From Chloroflexota bacterium (GTDB lineage: Bacteria > Chloroflexota > Dehalococcoidia > JACPQD01), in the NCBI GenBank assembly GCA_016190665.1, contig JACPQD010000013.1, positions 1 through 34,375 on the forward strand: DNA of 34,375 nt, written 5' to 3'. The notes under the pieces are model-generated. The model did not search any database. It saw only the letters and a program-made list of their open reading frames with translations, and was not told the DNA's origin. Shown here one piece after another: positions 15,154 to 23,082 of the stretch (position 1 is the stretch's first letter; each line of letters begins with the position of its first letter). A program made the translations under genes and the position numbers.

Positions 15154-16257
15154 ATGAAGAAGTCAATCATCGTTATCACGGCATTGTTCCTGGCTCTCTC
15201 CGTCTTCCAGGTCATTCCCACCTATCAGGCTAGCCTCCAGGCCCAGGAAGACGTTGGCCCCAGAGCCGGGGGAACGATCGAGATGGGGCAGTCCGTCAAC
15301 GGGTCCATCGCTTACACGACGCCCTTCGAGCGCTGGACCTTCCAAGGCGCCCAGGGACAGTTGGTGATCATCACCATGGGGACCAGCGCCGGAAATCTGG
15401 ACCCCTATCTTGAGCTGCTGGACCCCAGTGGCGCGCGCGAAGCCTTCGACAAGGATACCGGCCCGGGGAAGGCAGCGAGGATATCGACGCGCCTCTTGAA
15501 GACCGGCCAGTACACTATCCTGGCGAAGGACGTGGACTCATTCACCATAGGCAACTACGTCCTGAGGCTCACCGACCCGGCCCATCTCCCGAACCTAGCC
15601 TCCGGCCAGAGCGTCAAGGCGAGCATTCAGCAAGCCGCCTTCTCCGACCTGTACACCTTCCTCGGGACTGCCGGCGGAGGAATAATTCTGACGGTGGACT
15701 CGGTGGGCGGCCTGGGCCTGCCCTACCTGGAACTGCTCAATCGCAACGGGATGCTCATCGCCTCGACTTCAACCACCACCTGCTCTCCGGGCGTGAACCA
15801 GGCGATGTTGAGGGCTCTTCCTGACGATGGACCCTATGTTGTAGCAGTATATGATTATTGGGGGATAACTCCCGGCTCCTACAGCCTGATTCTTTCCACG
15901 TACTCTGCAACGGACGCTGGCGCCCCAACCGCCACGGCGTCTCCTGCTCCCCCTCCCACGGCCACGCCGACAACTCCCGCGGCGACGCCCGCCGTCACTT
16001 CCACACCCACTCCGGCACCGACCACGGTGGCCGAGGCATTGAAGTCCATCGAGGGCAAGTACACCACCATATTCAATTTCGACAACGCGACCGGCGTATG
16101 GCGCTACTACAACGCGGCGAACCCGGCGGCGGCGACCATCACCAGGCTGGAGCCCTGGCAAAGCTACTGGATCAACGTAACGGAGGACGTCACGCTCGTG
16201 GTGGGCGACGCAAGCATACCGCTCTACAAGGGGTGGAACCAGGTGGGCTGGAGGTAA
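15154..16257 (+). CDS. Secreted protein with two PPC-like beta domains and a C-terminal GWNxVGW domain
   Basis: The 367-residue protein begins MKKSIIVITALFLALSVFQV, a clear Sec signal peptide. Two beta-sandwich repeats follow (about 35-150 and 150-250). Each has the pattern G..V.G.I / W(Y)TF.G..GQ..IITM / LDPYLELLDPSG / Y...V.D / YVLRLTDP, as in bacterial pre-peptidase C-terminal (PPC) domains. A Pro/Thr/Ala linker (about 255-290) leads to a distinct final domain: TVAEALKSIEGKYTTIFNFD through YWINVTED to KGWNQVGW. No sortase or membrane anchor is seen. It is a likely exported, glycosylatable cell-surface or matrix protein. A close paralogue with the same architecture lies at 23083-24162. ATG 15154 is preferred over GTG 15142 for ribosome binding site spacing. 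Confidence 0.8.
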   Translation: MKKSIIVITALFLALSVFQVIPTYQASLQAQEDVGPRAGGTIEMGQSVNGSIAYTTPFERWTFQGAQGQLVIITMGTSAGNLDPYLELLDPSGAREAFDKDTGPGKAARISTRLLKTGQYTILAKDVDSFTIGNYVLRLTDPAHLPNLASGQSVKASIQQAAFSDLYTFLGTAGGGIILTVDSVGGLGLPYLELLNRNGMLIASTSTTTCSPGVNQAMLRALPDDGPYVVAVYDYWGITPGSYSLILSTYSATDAGAPTATASPAPPPTATPTTPAATPAVTSTPTPAPTTVAEALKSIEGKYTTIFNFDNATGVWRYYNAANPAAATITRLEPWQSYWINVTEDVTLVVGDASIPLYKGWNQVGWR

Positions 16258-16288
16258 GGGACAGGGGTCAGGCGTCAGGGGTTGGGGG

Positions 16289-16795
16289 TTAGAACCCCTC
16301 ACTCTTGTACTTCTGCGACTTGTTGGTGTAGCTCTCTATCCCGCGGGCCAGGCGCGCCATCTGCTCGTCGGTGACCCGCTTTTTGATCTGCGCCGGCACC
16401 CCCACCACGAAGGACCCGTCCGGTACCTTCATCCCCTCGGTCACCATGGCGTTGGACCCGATGATGCACTCGTCGCCGATTTCCGCGCCATCCAGAATAG
16501 TGCAGTTGTTCCCGATAAGGACGTTGCTCCCCACTCGCTTGCAGTGGACGATGGCGCAGTGGCCGATGAGGATGTTGTCGCCGATGACCAGCGGCTGGTC
16601 GTTGTGGATGACGGAGTTGTCCTGGACGTGGACATGGTGACCGATCTTTATGCTGTCGACGTCCCCCCGGATCACGGCGCCCGGCCAGACGCTGGAATAC
16701 TCCCCGATCTCCACATCCCCTACGACTAACGCTGATTCGGCGATGAAGGCAGCGTCCGCGATGCGCGGCATCTTACCGTCGAAGCTGCGTATCAA
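16289..16795 (-). CDS. Gamma-carbonic anhydrase family protein (left-handed beta helix)
   Basis: The 168-residue protein consists mostly of hexapeptide repeats (VVGDVEIGEYSSVWPGAVIRGD and onward) forming a left-handed beta-helix trimer. The three zinc ligands of gamma-carbonic anhydrases are present: H64 in NSVIHND, H79 in IGHCAIVHC and H84. The spacing between the last two matches the archetype Cam. It may interconvert CO2 and bicarbonate or be an inactive homologue, since many YrdA/PaaY-type proteins show weak activity. The TTG start at 16795 lies 2 nt after the argS stop, so the two are translationally coupled. Its stop sits in a GGGGTT/AACCCC hairpin shared with the convergent secreted-protein gene. 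Confidence 0.9.
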   Translation of the reverse strand: MIRSFDGKMPRIADAAFIAESALVVGDVEIGEYSSVWPGAVIRGDVDSIKIGHHVHVQDNSVIHNDQPLVIGDNILIGHCAIVHCKRVGSNVLIGNNCTILDGAEIGDECIIGSNAMVTEGMKVPDGSFVVGVPAQIKKRVTDEQMARLARGIESYTNKSQKYKSEGF

Positions 16796-16797
16796 GG

Positions 16798-18492
16798 CTA
16801 CATGCTCTCCGGGGCCGTCATGCCCATGAGGTGGAGCGTCCGCGCCAGGACGATCTTGGCCGCTTCCACGAGCTTCAAGCGGGCCATGGTCAGGTCCTTA
16901 TCTTTGGAGACGACGCGGCACTGCTTGTAGAAGGCGTGGAAGGAAGTGGCCAGGTCCTGGGCGTAGTGAGGGAGGTGGTGGGGCTCCAGGTTACCGGCCG
17001 CGATCTCCACCAGCTCCGGCAGCATCAGCATCTTGCGGACCAGCGTCAGCTCTGCCTCGCAGTTCAGCAACGAGACATCGCCGTCGGCGTAGTCGATGCC
17101 GCGCTCCCGGGCCAGGCGCAGGATGCTGGCGATGCGGGCGTGGGCATACTGGACGTAGTAGACCGGGTTCTCCGCCGATTGCTCCTTGGCCAGTTCCAGG
17201 TCGAAATCCATCTGGCTATCGGCGGAACGGGCGAGGAAGAAGAAGCGGCAGGCGTCGGCGCCCACCTCATCGACCACCTCGCGGAGGGTTATGAGGTCGC
17301 CGGTGCGCTTGGAGACGCGAATGATGTCCTCGCCCCGTTTCAGGGTCACCATCTGCGTGATGATGACCTGGAGCCGGACCGGATCGATGCCCATGGCGCC
17401 CACCACGGCCTTCATGCGCGGGACGTGGCCCTGATGGTCGGCGCCCCACACGTTGATGACCCGGTCGAAGCCGCGCTCCACGAACTTGTTGTAGTGGTAG
17501 GCGATATCCGAAGCGAAGTAGGTCGGCGTGCCGCTGGTGCGCACGATGACGTTGTCCTTGTCCTCGCCCAGGGCGGTGGAGACGAACCAGACAGCGCCCT
17601 CCTTCTCTGCGACGTAGGCGCCGTCCTTCAGCAGAGCCATTGCCTTCTCATACTGGCCACCCTCGTAGAGGCCATGTTCGCTGAACCACATATCGAACTC
17701 GACGCCCACCAGCCGCAAGTCCTCTTTGATGGCGGCTATCATGCGGGCGACGCCGAGCTTACCCAACTCTCGAAGACCCTGCCCTGAGCTTTCCGAAGGG
17801 GCGTCCTCTTCGCCCACGTCAAGGAACTTGCGTCCATGCTCAGCGATCATCTCCTGGGCCAGGTCAATCATGTACTGGCCGACGTAGCCGTTCTCGGGCA
17901 TCTCCGCTGCTATCCCCAGGGCCTGGCGGTAGCGGGTCCACAGGGAGACGTAGAAGGCGTCCATCTGGGCGCCCGCGTCATTGACATAATATTCTCGTTG
18001 CACCGCATATCCAGCGGCGGCGAGGGCGTTGGCCAGCGTGCTGCCCAGTATGGCGCCCCGTCCATGCCCAACATGGAGCGGCCCGGTGGGGTTGACGCTG
18101 ACGAACTCCACCTGAACGCGACTGCCCCTGCCGAGGTCCAGGTTCCCGTACTTCTCCCTTTCTCTCCTGACCACTTCCACCTGTTGCGCCAGCCAGGCTT
18201 CTTTGAGGAAGAAGTTGATGAAACCCGGGGGGGCCACCTCCACCTTCTCGATCTCCCTGGCGGTGGGAAGGAAGTCAGAGATGGTCCTGGCGATACTGAT
18301 GGGGCTGGTGCGTGCTGGGCGGGCCAGCTTCAGAGCCACGGAGCAGGCGTAGTCGCCGTGATGGGAGTTCTGCGGTCGCTCGACCATGATCTCCGGCAGC
18401 GTACCCGGAGGCAGGAGCCCCTTCTCCTGGGCCGTCGCGGTAGCCTTCTCCAGCATGGAGGCGATCTTGCTCTTGATCATCGATGGTGCCAT
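16798..18492 (-). CDS. argS: Arginyl-tRNA synthetase
   Basis: The 564-residue class Ia synthetase charges tRNA-Arg with arginine. It shows an N-terminal additional domain (about 1-110), the HIGH-type motif HVGHGRGA (140-147), the arginine-site sequence EYYVNDAGAQ (168-177), INVWGADHQGH (346-356) and a KMSKR-type VSKRTGD (393-399), followed by the anticodon-binding helical domain. Length is normal. The odd point is a stretch of about 13 residues, APSESSGQGLREL (231-243), encoded by a dispersed palindromic repeat (17777-17801) and sitting where relatives have a short acidic loop. It appears to be a tolerated repeat insertion. The start ATG 18492 has a weak GGTGGG before it; ATG 18480 is possible. 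Confidence 0.97.
   Translation of the reverse strand: MAPSMIKSKIASMLEKATATAQEKGLLPPGTLPEIMVERPQNSHHGDYACSVALKLARPARTSPISIARTISDFLPTAREIEKVEVAPPGFINFFLKEAWLAQQVEVVRREREKYGNLDLGRGSRVQVEFVSVNPTGPLHVGHGRGAILGSTLANALAAAGYAVQREYYVNDAGAQMDAFYVSLWTRYRQALGIAAEMPENGYVGQYMIDLAQEMIAEHGRKFLDVGEEDAPSESSGQGLRELGKLGVARMIAAIKEDLRLVGVEFDMWFSEHGLYEGGQYEKAMALLKDGAYVAEKEGAVWFVSTALGEDKDNVIVRTSGTPTYFASDIAYHYNKFVERGFDRVINVWGADHQGHVPRMKAVVGAMGIDPVRLQVIITQMVTLKRGEDIIRVSKRTGDLITLREVVDEVGADACRFFFLARSADSQMDFDLELAKEQSAENPVYYVQYAHARIASILRLARERGIDYADGDVSLLNCEAELTLVRKMLMLPELVEIAAGNLEPHHLPHYAQDLATSFHAFYKQCRVVSKDKDLTMARLKLVEAAKIVLARTLHLMGMTAPESM
17777..17801. repeat. Dispersed CCCTGAGC...AAGGGG repeat inserted in argS
   Basis: The sequence CCCTGCCCTGAGCTTTCC followed by GAAGGGG lies inside the argS frame. 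A close relative, CCCTGCCCTGAGCGGAGCC followed by AAAGGGG, lies at about 4051-4076 upstream of the transposase remnant. Both read in the same phase on the minus strand (a Pro..Ser.Gln-Gly pattern), so the element can insert without breaking a frame. Confidence 0.6.
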
Positions 18493-18546
18493 AACCCACC
18501 ATAGTATCAGAAGAGAGAGAATGAGGCAAGGGCGGAAGTTGCGAGT

Positions 18547-19863
18547 TTATCCCTTCTCAACCATCTCCTCCACCTTGTGCTTTGCCTCTTCCAGAAGCTG
18601 CCTTGCTTTCTGGCGGGCCGAGCGCGCGCTCCTAACTAACTCCACTATCTTCTGTCGTATTTCCGTGCGCGGTAGAGACATTGGCATCTTCATTAGGTCA
18701 GTACTTGAAATAGCAGGGTACATTGAGGCAGAAGTTTTCAGGTCTAAGATCTCACAGATGAGGGGCAAACGAAGGAAGACGAGGAGTACTTCAGGTTCGA
18801 TAGCGGAAGGTCTCAGGACGGCGAACCCAGAGGAGCAAACGAAACCATCCTGTTCAGGACCAATAAGAGCAGATAGGCGGCGGATGGGACGTACGGTTGA
18901 AGTTATGACATCATTAGGCCGCACCAACCATGTCGCGCGACTGGGAGCATCTTCACCCATCAGCCTTTGGCTATCTATCTGTCCGTTCGCGGACAGGTCA
19001 CTTATTTCTATGTAATCGAACGGCTGACCGAGTTCCGGTTTGAACCGTTCCTTGCTCAGCTTGGCCACGTCTTCAATCCGTAGCCCTGACTTTCCAATCA
19101 GTGCCATGGCATGTTCGTACTTAGGCTGGAAATACTCGGCATCGAGGCGCTTGGCCTCCACCGTCTTCTTGAAAGGCACGATGTAGTAAAGCTGGTGGCT
19201 CAAGTCGAGGTCTTTGAAGCCAATCTCATCCAGCAGGAGTTGCTCAGCCTCGAAGTAAAGCGTCTTCGACTGCCTTGATCGACGGTCTGATTCTGCAACC
19301 ATGTCCTCAATGACCTGTTGAAAGGAGAGCGGCAGACTAGGGACCAGGACAGTTGCGATGTCTTTTGGATAGAGATGTAATTGCCCTGTGCTGCCAGTTA
19401 TCCTTCGTTCAAGCTGTAAATAGCCGTATTTCGATCTCAGAAAAGTTGCCAACGCATAAGGATTATAACCGGAGCAACGGATGACTGAAACTTCGGAAAC
19501 TGTTGCACATTGGACGGTATCCCGGAATATCTCCACTTTCCCAATAGAACCCTCCCCAATGGAGGAGATCAGGATATCATCCTGTTTTAGAAAGAAGAGG
19601 TCTTCATTAAAGTCTGCATGGAGAAAGTCGTCTGTGTTTGTTATATCTCTGAGGTCAATTGCTCTAATAATGGGGATGCCATTCTCGGTGTAGGCTTTCG
19701 GGTTCTTGCCGCGTAGGACTTTTGCAATCTGGCCAAGCTGGCAAACGCTCCCCCATTTTTGAACTACACTAAGGGCATTTATGTACTTCGGCATGTAATA
19801 CTCGGCGTCCAGCCTCATTTTCCCTTCAAGTTGGGATTTCCAGACTATGGAGATTTGAGCCAT
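18547..19863 (-). CDS. Restriction-modification specificity subunit (HsdS-like)
   Basis: The 438-residue protein has the two-target-recognition-domain layout of type I specificity subunits. Each half opens with a near-identical box, RLDAEYYMPKY (about 17-27) and RLDAEYFQPKY (about 240-250). Each half also ends in helical, charged segments; the second is RQKARQLLEEAKHKVEEMVEK. These helices act as a spacer that sets the gap between the two half-sites of a bipartite DNA target. It starts 2 nt after the stop of the RM gene, so the two are coupled and probably form one complex. Base composition is lower in GC than neighbouring argS, a hint of horizontal transfer. The recognition sequence cannot be predicted. 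Confidence 0.9.
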   Translation of the reverse strand: MAQISIVWKSQLEGKMRLDAEYYMPKYINALSVVQKWGSVCQLGQIAKVLRGKNPKAYTENGIPIIRAIDLRDITNTDDFLHADFNEDLFFLKQDDILISSIGEGSIGKVEIFRDTVQCATVSEVSVIRCSGYNPYALATFLRSKYGYLQLERRITGSTGQLHLYPKDIATVLVPSLPLSFQQVIEDMVAESDRRSRQSKTLYFEAEQLLLDEIGFKDLDLSHQLYYIVPFKKTVEAKRLDAEYFQPKYEHAMALIGKSGLRIEDVAKLSKERFKPELGQPFDYIEISDLSANGQIDSQRLMGEDAPSRATWLVRPNDVITSTVRPIRRLSALIGPEQDGFVCSSGFAVLRPSAIEPEVLLVFLRLPLICEILDLKTSASMYPAISSTDLMKMPMSLPRTEIRQKIVELVRSARSARQKARQLLEEAKHKVEEMVEKG

Positions 19864-19865
19864 GC

Positions 19866-21740
19866 TTAGCCTCGCCAGAAATCGAGTCCCTGGTCTCGTG
19901 CGAACTGTATGAACGCCTCACCGATGTCATCCAGGTCGTGGTCTACCTGCTGCTTGCCGTTCTCATCTATGAGGTAGGAGCCGTCGGGTGCCTTCTTGAA
20001 AACATAGTCTCCGCTGCTGTCCTTGCCGGGCTTCTCTGAGGCGGCCATGAAAACCGGGTAATCAATGGTAATCTCGTCTTCGTTGCGCCACTTTTGCAGC
20101 AAAATCACGCTGGTCTTGGTGCCGGTGAAGGGCTTGAAGGTGTTTACGTGAAGCCCCACCATAGCAAGAACACGGGCCTTATTGGCCATGAATTCACGGA
20201 TATAGTCAGCGTTGGTATTATTCAGATTGCCCTGGGGTGAGACGATAGCCATCCTACCGCCGGGCTTGATGAAGCGCAGGCAGCGCTCGATGAAGAGGAC
20301 ATCACGGGTTAACCTGTTTACCCTCTTGTGCCTGGTACTATCCCCTTTATAGGCCAGGTCAAAGCTGCCTAGAATCTCCGGCTGAGCGATACTACCTGCA
20401 AATGGGGGATTGGTCATCACCACATCAAACTTGCCATCATAGATAGCCCCTACCAGGCCATCGGTGCGGTTCTTCCATTCCCTGGGATCAAGGGAGTTTA
20501 CCCGATAGACGTTGGTTCTGCCATCACCGGCGATAAGCATCATGGCCTTGGCAACGCGGGCAAGCCTGGGGTCAAAGTCAATAGCGAAAAGGTTGGAGTT
20601 AGCATACTGAACTTTGCGCACCTTCCAGTCGCCGCCGTATCTCGACTTCAAGTAGTGCTCAGTAACCCAGTTGAGGGAATGGATCATGAAGCCACAGGGG
20701 CCGCAAGCGGGGTCAAGGGCCAATTCATCGGGCTTGGGGTTAAGCATCTTGACGCACATCTTGACCACCTGGCGAGGGGTGAAGAACTGCCCCTTGTCCC
20801 CTTTCTGCTCCGGGTTAATCATGTACTCGAAAGCAGCGTCTATGACATCAAGGTCGGTATCGAAGAATTTCTTAGTCTGAAAGGCCGAGGCCACGGCGAC
20901 AAGCGCTTCGGGGGTAAGCTCTATCCTGTCGCCCTCGCCGAAGATGTCAGGCCACTTAGCTTTGGCCTTCCTGAATAGCCCCTCCAGCCTCTGGTATTGG
21001 TCTTGCGGTGAAGCTGTAGTGATGCGGAACTCCATGGTATCGTCCTCGCCTTTGTCTATCTCATCCCTTAACTTGGCGAAGATCAGGGGGAGGATAGCAT
21101 CGAAAGCACTCACCCCTGCGTTAGCTAAGACGGTATTCTCCAATTCCAGCACCATTTCCTTCAGGTCATGGATAGGTTCTAGCTCCGACTTCCTAATGGG
21201 TGTCTTTACATCGTCCAGGTCTTCGTTGACGGCAGGCAGCCGTTTGAGGGTTTCAAAAAGATTAGGTTCGGCTCGCAGCAGGTAGACAGCATCGTTGCCG
21301 TTTATCCACGCTCCGTAGTAGACGCCTGTGGCGTTCATGTATGAGTGCAATTGTTCCAGCCCGTCCTTGCGGAGGGGCTTCTTAACCTCGACGATGATGT
21401 AGGGAGTTTGCTTAGCATCTTCCTTATAGACCACCACGTCAGCGTTCTTACTGGCATAGGTGGATCCCATTTTTATGGGCACCTCGACCGCTAGGTGTTT
21501 GGTAGGGTAATGCAAATCATCAGTCAGCTTGTTAATGGCAAGCTGGCGTATAATCTCTTCTGGCTTGGCAACCTTCTTCCTATCTGAGACTGGACATTTG
21601 ATAAAGAATTTGCCACTCTCTTCAGAGAGGTTGAGTTTTCCCAGCTCCGCAGGAGCGAAAATCTTAAGGCCGTGCTTTACTTCAGGGTCCTTGAAAACCA
21701 GGTCGATTATTTCGTCTCTGGTTTTTGCCCGACTTACCAT
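19866..21740 (-). CDS. Fused HsdR_N-type nuclease and N6-adenine DNA methyltransferase (BcgI-like RM subunit)
   Basis: The 624-residue protein joins two activities. Residues about 55-165 match the type I restriction-enzyme N-terminal nuclease domain, with YPTKHLAVEVPIK and a PD-(D/E)XK site: D101 in NADVVVY, then IIVEVKK with E118 and K120. Residues about 290-600 are an N6-adenine methyltransferase of the HsdM type, with GQFFTPRQVVKMCVK, motif I DPACGPCGF (343-351; the usual G.GG is partly P-C-G) and catalytic motif IV NPPF (444-447). No separate HsdR motor gene is present. The layout, RM polypeptide plus S subunit, is that of BcgI, a type IIB enzyme that cuts on both sides of its site; that activity here is inference. 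It starts 2 nt after the regulator gene. Confidence 0.9.
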   Translation of the reverse strand: MVSRAKTRDEIIDLVFKDPEVKHGLKIFAPAELGKLNLSEESGKFFIKCPVSDRKKVAKPEEIIRQLAINKLTDDLHYPTKHLAVEVPIKMGSTYASKNADVVVYKEDAKQTPYIIVEVKKPLRKDGLEQLHSYMNATGVYYGAWINGNDAVYLLRAEPNLFETLKRLPAVNEDLDDVKTPIRKSELEPIHDLKEMVLELENTVLANAGVSAFDAILPLIFAKLRDEIDKGEDDTMEFRITTASPQDQYQRLEGLFRKAKAKWPDIFGEGDRIELTPEALVAVASAFQTKKFFDTDLDVIDAAFEYMINPEQKGDKGQFFTPRQVVKMCVKMLNPKPDELALDPACGPCGFMIHSLNWVTEHYLKSRYGGDWKVRKVQYANSNLFAIDFDPRLARVAKAMMLIAGDGRTNVYRVNSLDPREWKNRTDGLVGAIYDGKFDVVMTNPPFAGSIAQPEILGSFDLAYKGDSTRHKRVNRLTRDVLFIERCLRFIKPGGRMAIVSPQGNLNNTNADYIREFMANKARVLAMVGLHVNTFKPFTGTKTSVILLQKWRNEDEITIDYPVFMAASEKPGKDSSGDYVFKKAPDGSYLIDENGKQQVDHDLDDIGEAFIQFARDQGLDFWRG

Positions 21741-21742
21741 AG

Positions 21743-21940
21743 CTACCGCCTCCTCTTAGTCTTCCTAGGTGCGCTCTCCTCAGCGGGCTGCACCTCGACT
21801 GAATACTCACCCAGGCTCTCGGCGATCAGTTTAGCCACATAGTCCTGCATTGAGGTCTCTTCATAGATGCATTTGACCTTCAGCTTCTTGTAGGCGTCTT
21901 CTGGTATCCTGACGTGTACCTGCTTATCCTTTTTCTTCAT
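21743..21940 (-). CDS. Ribbon-helix-helix regulator of the RM operon
   Basis: The 65-residue protein has a basic start followed by the beta strand KQVHVRIPEDAYKKLKVKC and two helices (ETSMQDYVAKLIAESLG), the pattern of Arc/MetJ/CopG ribbon-helix-helix repressors, with a basic tail (PRKTKRRR). ATG 21940 is chosen because homology begins there and AAGG lies a few nt upstream. The open frame extends to 22120 but crosses the promoter. It is the first gene of a three-gene operon, 2 nt before the RM gene. A GGTAC-type inverted repeat overlaps its own promoter, so it probably represses the operon. This is a plausible alternative to the C-protein controllers of type II systems. Confidence 0.8.
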   Translation of the reverse strand: MKKKDKQVHVRIPEDAYKKLKVKCIYEETSMQDYVAKLIAESLGEYSVEVQPAEESAPRKTKRRR

Positions 21941-21954
21941 GCCACCTTGCCCTT

Positions 21955-22003
21955 GGTACACTGGTACTAAAGTAATAATATACCAAAGTACCGACAATGT
22001 CAA
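21955..22003 (-). promoter_or_regulatory. RM operon promoter with overlapping inverted-repeat operator
   Basis: Minus strand: -35 TTGACA (22003-21998, perfect), 17-bp spacer, -10 TATTAT (21980-21975, 5 of 6). An inverted repeat of GGTACNNTGGTA halves lies at 21992-21981 (in the spacer) and 21966-21955 (around the start site), flanking the -10. Each half contains two GGTA units 7 bp apart, giving four sites. This is a typical layout for a ribbon-helix-helix repressor, and the gene immediately downstream encodes one. Confidence 0.75.
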
Positions 22004-22166
22004 GGGGTTTCCCAGCGATGACAAAGGGTTTTTTGGGGCAACATTCTTTGTCAGGGAGCGAGATAGTCGACAGCTTTTGGGAGGGAGCTGCGGGAGCAGT
22101 TCACTGCCTGCCGGGTGCAATCTGTATGGGCCATTCGCGGATCGCCCATAATTCTGTCGGGCCAGC

Positions 22167-22742
22167 TCAGCTGGGCTCTTGCCGCCCGGCCTGAGGAAGC
22201 CGTTCGATTAGCTCTGCAAAATAGCTTTTCCCGTCGCCCTCGTGGCGGCGCAGTAGCTCGATGGCGGCATCGACGTCGCTATCGGCGCGGTGGGAACTCC
22301 GCGGCTCGATACCGTGGGCGGCGAGCAACTGCTGCAAGCCGCGGGAGCGAAAGCCCTTCCGATACCAGTTGATGCCGCTCATGGAGCACAGCCAGGGCAT
22401 GGCGACGCACGCGTCAAAGAGGCGGACCACAAAACCGCGGTCGAAAGGCGCGTTATGGGCCACCAGGAACTCGGCCTTTTCCAGCATCTCCACGATGCGC
22501 CCCTCATCCAGCCGCTTGCCCTTCACTGCTCGGTTGCTGATGCCGTGTATGGCGAAGGCATCGGGTGGGATGGGCGTCGCCGGCTGGCGCAGGCCGACGT
22601 AGCGGTCGACTATCCGGGTGATCTCCCCCGTATCACGCCGGAACTCAAAGAGGCACACCGCCAGTTCCACGACCTCGTCTGTAGCCGGGCTGAGGCCGGT
22701 GGTCTCGACATCGATGAAGGCAGCGAGGCCATTATCTGGCAA
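22167..22742 (-). CDS. DEDDh 3'-5' exonuclease (DnaQ-like)
   Basis: The 191-residue protein matches the DnaQ/PolC-epsilon exonuclease family. It has Exo I FIDVETTGL (D11, E13), Exo II in LVAHNAPFDRGF (D101) and Exo III HRADSDVDAA (H151, D156). All four acidic residues and the His are present, so it should be an active metal-dependent 3'-5' exonuclease acting on DNA or RNA ends. TTG 22742 is preferred as the start: GAGAGG lies 5 nt upstream and homology begins right after it. That start overlaps the end of the preceding nucleotidyltransferase gene by 11 nt, implying translational coupling. No polymerase gene is adjacent. Confidence 0.88.
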   Translation of the reverse strand: MPDNGLAAFIDVETTGLSPATDEVVELAVCLFEFRRDTGEITRIVDRYVGLRQPATPIPPDAFAIHGISNRAVKGKRLDEGRIVEMLEKAEFLVAHNAPFDRGFVVRLFDACVAMPWLCSMSGINWYRKGFRSRGLQQLLAAHGIEPRSSHRADSDVDAAIELLRRHEGDGKSYFAELIERLPQAGRQEPS

Positions 22743-23064
22743 AGAGCACCTCTCCCTTTTCCATGACCTGTTCGACGAAGTCGTCCCCAATCGAGAGGCG
22801 TTGTTCCAGTTCCTTGGGAGTATAAACCAATGGGGACACCCAGATGTCGCGTCCTGGCTGGTAGGTGAGCCGACTTACCTCCACAAACCGGTCAACCCAC
22901 CTCTTGTCGGTGTCCTTGACGATGAAGAGGTCTATGTCGCTATCGGGCGTGGGCTTGCCATAGGCGTAGGACCCGAAGAGGATGATCTTCTCCGGGTCAT
23001 ACCCTTTCCTGATCTGCTCAACCACTTCCTGGATGAGCTGCCTGATCTTCTTGTTCTTGACCAT
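22732..23064 (-). CDS. Minimal nucleotidyltransferase (MNT) domain protein
   Basis: The 110-residue protein has the Pol-beta-type nucleotidyltransferase signature: ILFGSYAYGKPTPDSDIDL (28-46), with G31-S32 and the metal-binding pair D43/D45. A C-terminal helical part ends MEKGEVLFAR. Proteins like this are usually antitoxins of HEPN-MNT systems (MntA), which AMPylate a HEPN RNase toxin. Here no HEPN gene follows; the next gene is a DnaQ-like exonuclease whose start overlaps this one. It may be an orphan antitoxin or a separate nucleotidyltransferase. The 18-bp gap upstream separates it from the secreted-protein gene, so all three may share a transcript. Confidence 0.85.
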   Translation of the reverse strand: MVKNKKIRQLIQEVVEQIRKGYDPEKIILFGSYAYGKPTPDSDIDLFIVKDTDKRWVDRFVEVSRLTYQPGRDIWVSPLVYTPKELEQRLSIGDDFVEQVMEKGEVLFAR

Positions 23065-23082
23065 TCCTGGCCGCTCCCGAGC

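Noticed and set aside
18547..21740. A standard type I restriction system with a motor subunit
   Set aside because: Only S and a fused nuclease-methyltransferase are present; the next gene upstream is the regulator and downstream is argS, with no helicase-type hsdR.
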